Source: Gorsachius magnificus
Taxonomy: Eukaryota > Chordata > Aves > Pelecaniformes > Ardeidae
Direction: 5' to 3'
DNA length: 64,000 bases
Assembly (NCBI GenBank): GCA_034008185.1
Contig: CM067082.1
Location: 156,371,895-156,435,894 of the forward strand
The notes under the pieces are model-generated. The model saw nothing but the letters and a program-made list of their open reading frames with translations. It was not told where the DNA came from and made no database searches. Below are positions 48,401 to 60,400 of the stretch, piece by piece. The position numbers and the translations under genes are program-made. Within the stretch, counting starts at the first letter, position 1, and each line of letters opens with the position of its first letter.

Positions 48401-51400
48401 GGAAGCCGCCTGAGCTGCCTGCGGGTGAGATGATACCCATGCTGATGGGCACTGGGAATTTGTGAGGCTTTCAGTGATGGAGAACGGGGGGAGCAGAGCT
48501 GAAGCTGGTGGCGAGATTGATGGCGAGGGAGAACCTGGCAAATGAACTGTTTCTCCTGGCTTTCTGTCAATCCTAGTATGCATTGTGGTTGTGTGGCACT
48601 GACTTTCTGCTGAGATTTTGTAACCACTCTGAATTCAGTGCTTTAAACCAGGAGGTTGTAGATCTGGGCTATCTACTAAGCTGGACCACATCCAGGCTTT
48701 TTGTGGCCCATTGCAGCGTCTCAGACTCCGAGGGGAGTTTGCATTCCCTGTTCCATCGAGGACCTTCTGTTAGCACACTGGTACCTCTCCGTTTCATAAC
48801 TCAAGTAGTTGTGGTGGCAAGAGGCCAATTCTACAACCCAGGATTGTGGAGGCTTGGGAGCATCTCTCTCTAGCAGTGGCATCCCTCTGACAGGCCTGTG
48901 GGCAGTCTGACCTAGGGTGTAGCCTAGGAAAAGCTGAACTAGCCTGGAAAAGATGAAAGCTGCATTTTCTACCCAGAGGAGTTTGGTGGCCTGCACACCC
49001 ATGAGTTTTCGTTATGTGAATTAAGTAAAAAATTCTCCCACCACTCCCAGTTGAGAGAGTTTGCAATGCTGAAGATGTTTCTGGAGTGCCAGAGGACATG
49101 GTCTAACTTCAGGGAGAAAACAAAGAGGGAAAAACCCCAAATGTGGTTTCTCAATCCTGAGAAAGAGTTTCTCAACCCTTTACAGTGTCCTCAGCGAGTG
49201 TGGAGTGGAGCCTTTTTTATTTTAGCCTTCCAGTGAGGGAAAGGTTCCAGCTGCTCTTTTCCAGGTGAGCAGTGGAACGGTTGGACAATTCCTACCACAA
49301 TCTGGTTGGAGTCAGCCCCCTTGGGAGGACCAAACCTCAGTCTCCTGGGCTGGACTTTCATCAGCCTTCTGCTGAAGTTCAGCATCATGCATCTGGGAGT
49401 GCTTTGGGAAGGCAGGTGCTGGGGATGGGCCAGGGTAGTGCCCCATGAGCTTGCTTGGACTGCCACGAACCTCCCAAGGAACAGTTCCAAAAATGACCTG
49501 CAGTGTCTCTGCTTGTCCTTGGTTGACACACCAGCTTACAGATATATCCACTACTGTCACCATCCACTTGTGTTATTTTTGAGTGGGGGATTTCTTGAGT
49601 TGGATCCAAAGCTGTTCTGGAATTGCATCTCAAATATGCAGTCGTTTATGACTTCCATAGCTAGAGAATGAGGAGCTATAAATACTGGCATGTTTGCTTT
49701 TTATTTCTGGCTTTTATCATTTGGATCGAAATTATGGGTCTCTCTGGGCCTCAGTTTACCTGTTGGGGGGGAGTGGATGCTGTTGCAATCCTGCAGATGA
49801 GCATGGAGGTGTGAAAAAAAAAAAAAGGGGTTTGTGTGTGAAAGGTTTGAGGTGTAAACTTTTGCTTTTTGAGGCATTTGAGTGAGGTGCTATCTTGGGT
49901 GACGGGCTGGCTACTGTGTGCTTCCCAGCCCTCAGGTGCCTTCTGTTAACAGTTTTGTTGGACTGGAGTAGGACCCAGTGATTTTTTTTTTTCAGGGGGA
50001 GAGTGAAGAACAAGGAACGCTCGTGGTTGCCACCCTAACCATCAGACTGGAAGTCTAGACTGGGTTCTACTATTTGGTGTCCCCGTGGTAGTGGGGTGGT
50101 GGTACCTCCATGGCCTGTCCAGCTCTTGCTTATCTCTTTCTGTTTTCAGGCAGAGCCTCTCTGCAGAGTGACAGCCACAGAGCTGGCCAGATTTCATTTG
50201 CATTCTTGAATCCTGGCTGGTGCCACCTCTATCCATCATTCCTTGCTCTCCACTGTGTCCTCTCCACCATCAGTGATGCACGTAGAGCTTGGCATGCTTT
50301 GACGCTGCTCAAACTCTTCTCACAGTGGGTTTTGCCTCAATTTACTCTTTTTTTTTTTTTTTCTTTTTTAATCCTTGCTCCAGTTGCAATTAAAGCCGCT
50401 TCTGCCTCTCTCCTGCAGGTTTTAAGGAGACAGCCTTCTTGTACGCTATCTCCTCCGCGGGGCTGACGCACGCCATGGCCAAGGCGTGCAGTGCGGGGCG
50501 GATGGAGCGTTGCACCTGCGACGAGGCCCCTGACCTGGAGAACCGTGAGGCTTGGCAGTGGGGCGGCTGCGGCGACAACCTGAAATACAGCAACAAGTTC
50601 GTCAAGGAGTTCCTGGGGAGGAAGCCCAACAAGGACCTGCGAGCGAGGGTGGACTTCCACAATAATCTTGTGGGCATGAAGGTGCGTTGCAGGCTTCTGG
50701 AGGTGGGGGTTCAAGCTGTTGTGGGGTTTGTGGAGATAATAAGGTGCTGCACTTGGGTGTGGAAACAGGGGTGTTGGATACAAAACGCATGGAGTGATCC
50801 TTCTGCTGGAGAGATGAAGCCTCAGTTATGGGACTACGTCCTGTTCTTCTCACTGTGCTTCAAGAGTTGTGCAGAAACATTGGAAGGAAACCAGAGAGAG
50901 AGAGAATCAGGACTGTCCAGGTCTAGAAGACATGAGCTTGGGGGAAAGATTGCTGGCTTTCCACAGGGAGGAGAGGGTCTTACACTGCAAAGGGATGGAT
51001 AGGAAGGTTCTTCAGGCTCACATGAGGCAGGACAAGGAGGAAAGGATTTACGCTGCTGCAAGACAGGTTGATGGATGCTTATCATAGAATCCTAGGTTGG
51101 AAGGGACCTCAAGGATCATCTAGTCCAACCTTTCTAGGTAAGAGCACAGTCTAGATAGATGGCCCAGCACACCTTTTCTTGCAGTAGTTCAGTAGAGCAT
51201 GGACAGTGTAGCATCTTTATAGCCAGGTTTCTTTAAAACTGGCCGGACAAACACCTGGCAGGGAAGAACCAGGGTGGAGATATTCCTCTTTGACTGACCT
51301 CGGTCCTAAAAGTCCCTTCAAGCCTTATTTTCTGGCAGCCTTCCACTCTGCCTAGTGATGCTGGGTTTGCAGCTGACAGTGCTTGGGTGTGTTGTCCCTA

Positions 51401-54400
51401 CTTTTTTTTTTATTTTATTTTTTATTTTCCCATCGTTATCCTCTCAGCTGGAAGGCTTTCTGCTCTTTGCCCCATGTTCCTTCCACGGGGCTTTACCCTC
51501 CTGCCTGGGAGCCTCCCTGCAAGGCTGATGTAAAGGACAAAGTGTCTGCAATTGCTGGGTCATCCCAGAAAGAGAAGGGAGGGGAAGGGGCTTTCCACCT
51601 TCTCCCATAATCTGCTTGGCTGTACCTAGCCTAGAGTTGCTCGAACACGAAAATCCCTCAGATTGGCCAGCACAGGTGCCTAGGATCAGTGTTTCATTGC
51701 ACCAACCTCGAAGGGGGACATACTGTAAGGTTATAAATAGCCTTCGAGCCTTATTATTGTCAGTGTGATTGGATGGAGGGTTGGGGCTGGGATGGGGGAC
51801 CTGGGTCTCCAGTTTCCCAGGCAAATGCAGCCCAGCCAGTTGTGCATTCTAGGAATCGCCACCCCAGCTCAGTTGTTCCTGTGCATATGCACAAAATGTC
51901 ATTCCTCACAACAGAATTGGGGCATCAGAGAATGCCACCAGCGATTGCTGGCCAGCAAAACGTCTCCCCCGCTCCCCACCACCAGATGCTCCTAGACAGT
52001 GCTGAGATCAGGATTAGAAATATCCTGGATTTAGCTGGTGTCTGGCCTTGGCTGACAGCTTTTCTGCCTCTGGATTAAAAGGCTCAGTGCCTCTGAACTC
52101 CTGTTGCAGCTCTTTGGTGTGTGAAACAGGCTTTGCAGGGTGATGAAATTTATTTTAATCCTTGCGGTTGGTTGTTCCCAAGGGCCTGTCCCAACTCTTT
52201 GGAGTTGGCTGTGTAGCAGCTGGGACTAAAAATGGCGAAGGTGGTCCATGATTTCATGCTGGAGATTTCTGTAAGATGTCCCTGCTCTCCTCCTTTTCCA
52301 GAGTCATATAATACAATCTTGTCAAAACCTACAAGCAGTGGCTTTAGGTGACATTGCCATGTTCTTGTAGCTCCATGAATATCTCCCCTCCAGCAGTGGT
52401 GGGGCTAAAAAACTTGCCCAAGGGACTTGACTTGCTCTCCACCCCAGTAGCTGCAGTCAAGGTGCCCATATGGCTGAGACTCAGTCTTGGATTTCAGTTG
52501 GGTATCCTTATTTGTCATCTCTGCTCTACCCTGTCTATGTGACTCTGAGCTAAACAAACTCCAAGGATGAGCTGGAGAGAGTGAATCTCCCCTTTCTGCC
52601 TGCCCTTTCCTCTCCCCATCTCACTGTGATCTAGTTCCTAGGGGAAGGGGAGATGGCAAGAACTCTCTTGCATCCTCTGCCTCCACTTCACTTGGCACGG
52701 TCAGGCTCTGGTCATTGGCAGTGATTTCTAAGCTCTAGTGTAATATCTGCAGCTAAACAGCTGAGTAACAGTTGTGACGGTTGTCCAGACACTGAGAGCC
52801 CTCATGGCAATCCAAGTCAAAGACCTTTGCTGCAGGTCAGTGATCCGGTGTTCCTATTTTTGTCCACCCACACCATGTCTGTCAAGTTGGTATTGCTGTC
52901 TGACAGCCTTCCTTGCCTGTTTGCAGCAGCCGTTGAAACGACTTCTCTGTTTATGCTCGTAGAATAATTGTACCTTAGTCTGGTTGAAGGGCAAGCCAAG
53001 CAGCCCACCAGATTCACAACACCACCATGAAGCCAGGCAGAGAGCAAGCAAACTGCACCTGGAGAAGGAAGATTTTAGAAGGATGGTGGTTCATGATCAG
53101 AAGAACATTCGTCTGTATAGTCAGGATACGTGCACCTAAACCATTGGCCACAGTATGGTGGCATTAGGAAGATGATGAGAGGTGTGCGAGTCAGAGATGA
53201 GGACCCAGGCTGGCTTTGTAATCGCAAGGTCAAGACTTGCAAATCTTCCTTAAGATTTCAAATTATTGGAACCGATTTGAAGCCTGAGCATTGAACTTCT
53301 TGGTGTGGCTGGCGGATTTTTCTCTGACCTTGCTTACAACTGGGTGTTGATTAATATGAGGTTCAATCTGCTGCTTTCCTCCTGGTCCCGCTGCTGGTGC
53401 AGCATTGGTGGAGGATGAGAGTTGCTCAGCAGGCAGTACTAGGTTCCCTTGCTGAATTTATTGATATGTTCCTTGATGAAGGTAGTGGGTTAAATGTGGA
53501 ACTCAGCAGTTTCCTCTACTTGTCTTTCTCCAAAGAAGCTGCCCATAACTAACTGCTGCCTTACAGACTTTCCAACCATTGACTAGCAAGAGATGCTAAC
53601 CTAGCGGCTATGACGGTCTGAAACCGATTTGGACCAACCTCGTTTGGTTATTTGGGCAATAACTCATACGTATTTGATTTGATGTGAGCCAAAGGCGATA
53701 CAGGAATGCAAGATAGCCTTGGTTTGTGCCATTTTGGAACTGAACAATTTTGAACTGGAGCACTCATATAAGATGCTCTTATGGCCTCTAATGTGTTAAA
53801 TGTCCCTGTGAGTTCCAAAAAGATGATTACGGCCACTTTGAGCAGGAGCTGAGATGCAAACTAAATGCCTTTCCTGAGGTTACGCAGCAAGCTGATGACG
53901 GAGCAGGAGGCTGAAGCCAGTTCTGAATTCCTGCTCAGAACCCAGTGTGTTTTTTCCTCTAACCAAACCGCAGATTTTACGTCTATTAGCGAAGCCATAG
54001 ACGCATGAACCGAAACCTTTGCTGCTGTACTGCAGACTGCTTTGGACTGGGCTAAGAATGGACGAAGAGACTTTCTTTTCCAGTTCTATGTTTTGCTACG
54101 GGAGCTTGCTGCAGTGTCAGCCTCTGTTGGTGTACTTACAGTGTATGTATGGGTGTGCGTGTGTGTTTGCTGATGGAGCAATATCTATTAAAGATACAGC
54201 ACAAACTTGGTGGTCTCTCACTGATTCTTAACAACATATAATCCTTCCCATCTAATTACTCCCAGCCACGGCAAAATGGATAAATAGTCCCTTAAGACCC
54301 AGCAAAAAAAGGACCTGTGCTGAACTGACTGATTTGGCAACCAACCCTATACCCTTCTGGCCAACACAGCAGTTTCTCCATGTTGTCACACTAATAAATA

Positions 54401-57400
54401 ATCTGCGTATTTCTGCAAGGGTGACATTATCCCATCCCGCCTAGTTTTAGTGTCACTTGGTAGACGTTCTCATTTAATTATTATTTTACTTCTGTTTTTT
54501 ACAACCTTGATGGGCCGACTGTAATTTTGCTGCCACCAATGAAATAATCACTGAACATGTTGTGCCCGTGATGGCTCACAAAGTTATATCATATGACCTC
54601 AATTGCTAATGAAAGGGTGAGCTTGTCTAGTGTGAGGATGAGGTAATTAGACCAGGACTTCTGCAGCCTTCTCTTTATTGAAAAGTAGGAGTGCTGAATA
54701 GACCACTTATTAAAAAAGCAATTTCCCTTCCTTTGCCAAATCTGCTCTCGCTCATTCAGCTATTCTTTCAGAGGGGTCTTGGGTGGAGAGGGTGTGTGTT
54801 GGGGGGAGATGTGTGTATGCGTCAAGGGGATGGGGGGCGGCGGTGGTGAGAGAAGTCAACTGTATTAAAGCTCCATTGCCAGCAATGAAGTTTCTGGGTT
54901 ATATTAAATGAAGCACAGGCAGCCTTGCTAAAGCTCTCTTCTTCTCTATATCCTCCCCTTTTTTTCCCCCTTGTACACACAAGTGCAGCCCTCTTTTGTA
55001 ACCCATTAATGAAAAGTCGGAATATTAGAGCACTCAATTAGTTCCACTGGGCTTGAGTAAGTGATGTTTTAATTAAATTTGCCCAGTTTCTCAGCAAAGT
55101 ATCATTAAACATGACTTTCCAACTCCCTCTCTGGAGCGTTGCTAAGTTTCTTAATCCCAGGAGTGCTGACCTCTTCCAGAGGTATGTCTGGTCAAGCATG
55201 TCTTACAGATCCAAGGGGCACTATTAAAGGGGCCTGCTGTTACCCAAGGAAAAAAAAAAATAATTGTCATGTTCTCATTCCCTTTTCCATTTATCCTTCC
55301 AGAAGGAGGGACAGAAGCAAGCTTTTGCCTTCAGGACCCTGAAGTCAAGGGTATAACCACAGTCTCCTTGAGAGCCAAGAGTGCAAAACTGTGGAAAAAT
55401 GGAGAACAAGAAAATCTCCCCCCCCTTCTCACCCCGAGAGGTCTCTCTTTAGGCAATATCCCCCTTTGAAACTGGCTCCCTTCTGGAGGCTTCCTTAATT
55501 GTTTTTTGCACAACAACAACCCATATGTTTTGGTCTGTGCAGGTGATATGCATGGTTCTGAAGGATCCTTGTCACCCTGGTTGCTGTAGGATTCATGTCC
55601 AGACCTATCCTGAGACACATTATGCCTACATCTCTGAAACCATATTGGATGGTCTGGGAAGATAGTGGGTGGTGCATGGACTTTTCCTTACTGTTGACTC
55701 GCTTGTTTTGGAAGTCCATGCAAGGAATGGCTTTTCCCCTTAGGCAGTGCTGGCAGGGATCTATCTCAAGGGCTGAGCGTGCCTCCAGCGCTGGAGATGG
55801 ACTGTCCATATCAGGTAGATGTTTGCCCAGCTATCATCTGTCTGAGGAACTTCACGAGCTATCACATAACATCAGAGCATACCGCCCTCTTCATTTCTGT
55901 ATCTCTATTTTACAGAGGGGAAATTGAGACCCAGAAAGATTAAGTGACTTACAAAAGGTCACACACAGGCGTAGCGAAGCAGAGACTTGCACCCTGGTCT
56001 CCTGTTGCAGAGACAGTGTTTACAAGCACTGCCCATCCCGTCTCATAGGGTTCCTACTAGCAAACATGATTCCAGGCAAACTCCAGAGTTTGTCGAACAG
56101 GCGAGCTTAAGCGCTAATCCCTCTGTTTTTCCGCGCCCTCAGGAAGTGTAATTGCTTTTTTTGATGAGACAAATCCATATGAGTTTATTAATATACAGTT
56201 GTTGCATGAAAAAAAAAAAAAAAAAGGAGCCATGATGCATCCTTCAGGCAGTTTCTTTAGGGGGTGCATTTGCAGCGAGAAATCTAGCATGGAGGTACAA
56301 ATCAAACCGAGCAGATAGCAGCCTCTCTGAGACAAGCTCTTGATTTTGTATGTACAGATCAGTTTGCAGGGCCACCACTAGTATTAATTGCTGCAGGTTA
56401 TGATGGGTAGGAATGCATAACCATGCTCTCTGGATTTTCCCCTCCTTCTTTCAGGCTGAGACTGGCTCAGCCAAAGCCTTTCTAAGGCCTGGAAATCAAC
56501 ACTCTGGAAAAAATTGCTTGCTGTGTCCCATAAGTAGTTGCAGTTAGTTGTTTATGTGGAGCTTTTTCAGCATGTGAAACGCACTAGGAGTACTGAAGGG
56601 CAAAAAATACTTGTAAAGTTCTCAATTTAAAGTAGGGTTATGTTATTCTGTGTTTAAGTGTTTGTATTTAATGCATATTTCACTAAAATATGAGTGTTCA
56701 TATTTTTAAAGAAGGAAGGGTCGTGGAAAGGGAAAACTGCTCTGAAAAAATAGTTTGAGAACAGGCTCAAAAGAAGGGCTTTTTTAACAAGACAGAAGAA
56801 AAAAAGGAAGGGAAGGAAAAAGAAAACTTCTAACTATCTGTGAAACTTTTATAATTCAACCAATGACCAGTGTTAAGGGACAAGGCTGGTCTTCTAGTCA
56901 TTTGGGCACTGGGAAGAAATGGGGACCGTGGCTGCTGTCCACACAAACATCAATACTTGGGCTGAGAGAATAACTGAGCCTATTTAAATTGAAGTAGGAT
57001 ACGTATATCGAGGCTGGAAGAGATTTGATTTGTAAAGAAGCATCCCAAAGCCCTCTCTGAAGTAAGACAAGACGAGGGCAGGCTCTAAGGAGGTTCATCT
57101 GCTCCCTCCTCTCCCCCAAACCATAGCGAATGGTTTGAAGCCTTGGAGCCGCAGACCAGCCATGACGACAGCGGAGCTATAACCGAGGAATTCCCACGGC
57201 TGCGCGTCCGCTTCGGACTGCTGCTGCCCAGACAAGAGTTGTCTGAAAACCACCGCCAGAGCCCCGTGACCCAGCTGGGAATGAATGGGAATCTGTCCTC
57301 AGCGTTTCAGCTAAAACACTGAGAAATTGTGTGTTGCAGCATGTCTGAGACTGATCATTACGGGGGCACTTAGTCTGAGCTTCGTAGCAAACCATTGTTG

Positions 57401-60400
57401 TGAGGAAGGATTACATGTTGCATAGCAATGCTCTGCTGTGATCCCTTTTCCCTATGGCTCTTGTAAAGCCATTTGGGCAGGCGGTCCTGCAATGCTATCT
57501 AATTTCCTCTTAGCAGCAAGCACCAATAAAGACGGTTCAGTCTTGCTCTTATCATTATTGTTTTCCCCATCGTGCCTTTGTCAGTATTTGGTATTCTCAT
57601 GACAGGATCAATGGGAGTTTGTGTTCCTAAATCAAACAAACTAATTTGCTCAAAGAGCTTTATTTTCCTCCCAAACTGCTCTTCTATTTGTGAGCCTACC
57701 AGACCGGGTGGTTGTCCAGAGGAGAGCGGGAGGACATAATTTCAATGTGTGGTGCTATTCCCGATCCACTGATTGTCTTTCTTCAACTTTGCTTTCATGG
57801 TAGAAGCTCTCAGCAGCATCTATCACCATAAAGGTTCAAATGCCCACTTGTGTTGTTACTCCTGAGTTACTGTGACTTTTGTGTGGTAGCTATGATGTTT
57901 AGCCCCTGGGGAGCGTGAAGCATTTTGTGCTTTGGATTTAAGGTAATACGTTTTGCTTCACATCTGTGACAAGACAGAAGCATGCATGTGGTGACTTACC
58001 ATGGTGTAGATGAAATATGATTATTAAATAAGCGGTGAGGCTGTGTGTGTTTAAGAGAAGTTCAGGTCTATGGAGGCAGATCAGGCTCTGAACTGTGATG
58101 TGCCCTGAAAAGAAAACAGGAGCTACCTATGGGTCTTGAAATTATAAGCTTGTGTTAAAGGCTTATTCTGCCTCGTGTACCCTAGACTTTTTTTTGGTCA
58201 TAAAACTAAGTTATTCTATTCTGGAATTCCCTCCAGATTTGCAAGCATGATCTAGACATTTACCTATTTGTCCCAGGGCCCAGATGGGAAAGGTTTCTCC
58301 AACACTGCTCCAAGCAACCTGTTGACTTGGAGAAGCCTTGCTCTGCTTCCTGGAGGAATGAGGTGGATTTAAGTGTCTCTGACAGGAGCCTGCAACAAGA
58401 GGAGGAAGGTCTTCGTGGAAGCTGGGGAATGAGACGGGAAACAGAAGGGCTTTGCCAAGATTCATTCTGGCTCGTGGGTGGTTAGGGGCCCGTAGGCAGC
58501 AGTTCTCCATCACGCATCGCCTTGAGTAGCTGCATCGTGACTGACAGCAGCAGGAGAGGCTGCCTGGGGAAGAAATTTTTCTAGGATTTTTACCATAGCT
58601 GCCTCAGAACATTTTTGAGCCCTTCCTGGCCCTTCGAGGAGAAGGTTTATGGGGTGGTTAGGATGCACCACACTTGCACAGTGGCCGTATGAAAATCCAC
58701 ATGCTGGATTTTGTGAACTGGTGCATTCATGAGAACGCGGACAATGGAAAGCTTTGATGCTTTGGTCCACCAGTGCACAACATCTAAGCTGTCCTAGCTG
58801 CTGGTTAACAAGGAGCTAGAAGTGGGTCAGGAAAAAAAAAAAGACTGGGATTCATTAGGGACTTTGTTCATCACTGTTTAAACACAGACAAGAACAGGTT
58901 TCATCCACCTAAATATTAGTACTTTTTGAGAGATCTTTAAGCTTCTGGAGGGGCAGCTGGTGATGAAGAGCAGTGTTTTACAGTACCTCAGATAATGCTA
59001 GATGCTGACATTTAGGCACCTGAATTCATCCCAGAGGGTGGGATTCTGCTCACAGTTTAAGATATCTAAACCTGAGGTGCCTCTGTGAGCTGGGTCCCTA
59101 GGCTCCTGCTAGCGAGTGGAGATGTTGGTCGAGCCTGGAGAGCTGTTCAGCTGAGTATGTGCAGGTGTCTGCTTCACCGTAGGATCCTCTGCCTGCTTTG
59201 GCTCCACTGAGTCAGATGGGAGTTTAGAGGTGTTTCTCAAATGTAGGCACTTAAACTCAAATGTCTGCCTTGGCAAGGTCAAGCCTGGCTGGATGGTGTG
59301 ATTCAGGTGCCTAAACCTACATGCCTATTCCTGACTGAAGGTCTTCTGCCATCTGCTAGCTGCTGATCCATCAGGGTCTGGATTTCCAACACGTCTTGTA
59401 CCGTATCTACCAGCCCCATGTGGATGCCTTGGATATACTGCACCTGCAATGTCAGCTCTCCCACTGAGTTCTGGAGAGGTGGCTCTCAATGAGAAAAGCC
59501 CCGTGTCCACGTTCCCTTCCTGCATTTCATGACCATGCCTTGTTCAACTGGCCCTAAATCCAGCCAAGCCTGTGCACAGGAGCATGTCTACCAGCCGAGC
59601 CAATTCCTATTGGTTTCTTGCTTTCCCATCTCCTGTACAATGGTGGTCGTCTCCTTTTCCAGGTGGAGCAGATGCGAATGGCCTGGGGGAGGTGGAAGGG
59701 TTGAGAAAAGCCTGAACCGATGAATGACTGCAGTGTGTAGCCCTTCTGCAAGTATCCCAGCAATTTTGCCCAGTTTGCTGATGGTCTGGGCGTGAAATCA
59801 GGTATAGGAGCTTTGTTTCACATGAACTCAGCTCTCACTTCTGGACAACTAGTGAAATGTGACTTTACATGAGGGATGGTATGGGTGAGGGTGTTGTGTT
59901 TTTTTTTTTTTTTTTCTCGGTGTTGAAATGTGTTCTGTACGCTCTTGTCTAACATTGTGGGATTTCTTGCAGAGTTGGCTAGACACTTTGGCATGCGAAG
60001 CGTAACAGCCCCTAACCAAGCCGGCCCAGCTGAGTACTAAAAGCAGTAACACATCTCTCTCTGTAACCCGTCACTTGTTTGAATGCTACTGTGTATTATT
60101 GGATTGCATTTGAAAAGGTCTTGGCTGTCGCAGGAATGAAGTGTGACCATTGGCCAGGCTTTGCTGAAGGCCGTATTATGCATAGTGTCTTTCTAAAAAT
60201 GTCTCTGTAATATCAGGATTGGGCCAGACCCCAATTCTGAGTCCATGACCTATTGCACATTTGCACATGGTGCTCAGCAGGACTCAATGCAGACAAATAA
60301 TTAAGAACCGGATGGTCAGGAAATGGACCGGAGCCAGTCCTCTGCTGTCATGAGGCCATAATGTTGGCAGATGCCATAATGGGCAGAGGGGGGAGATTTT

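Larger units (their letters stand above)
46460..50418 (+). other. WNT9A intron 2 (4.0 kb)
   Basis: This is a phase 1 GT-AG intron. Apart from MIR-like fragments (47222-47330, 49733-49775) and a possible conserved block (48170-48380), I see only unique sequence with short homopolymers such as the T-rich run near 46838-46858 and the A run near 48031-48045. The acceptor end has a long T tract at about 50348-50370. No coding sequence is supported. Confidence 0.9.
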
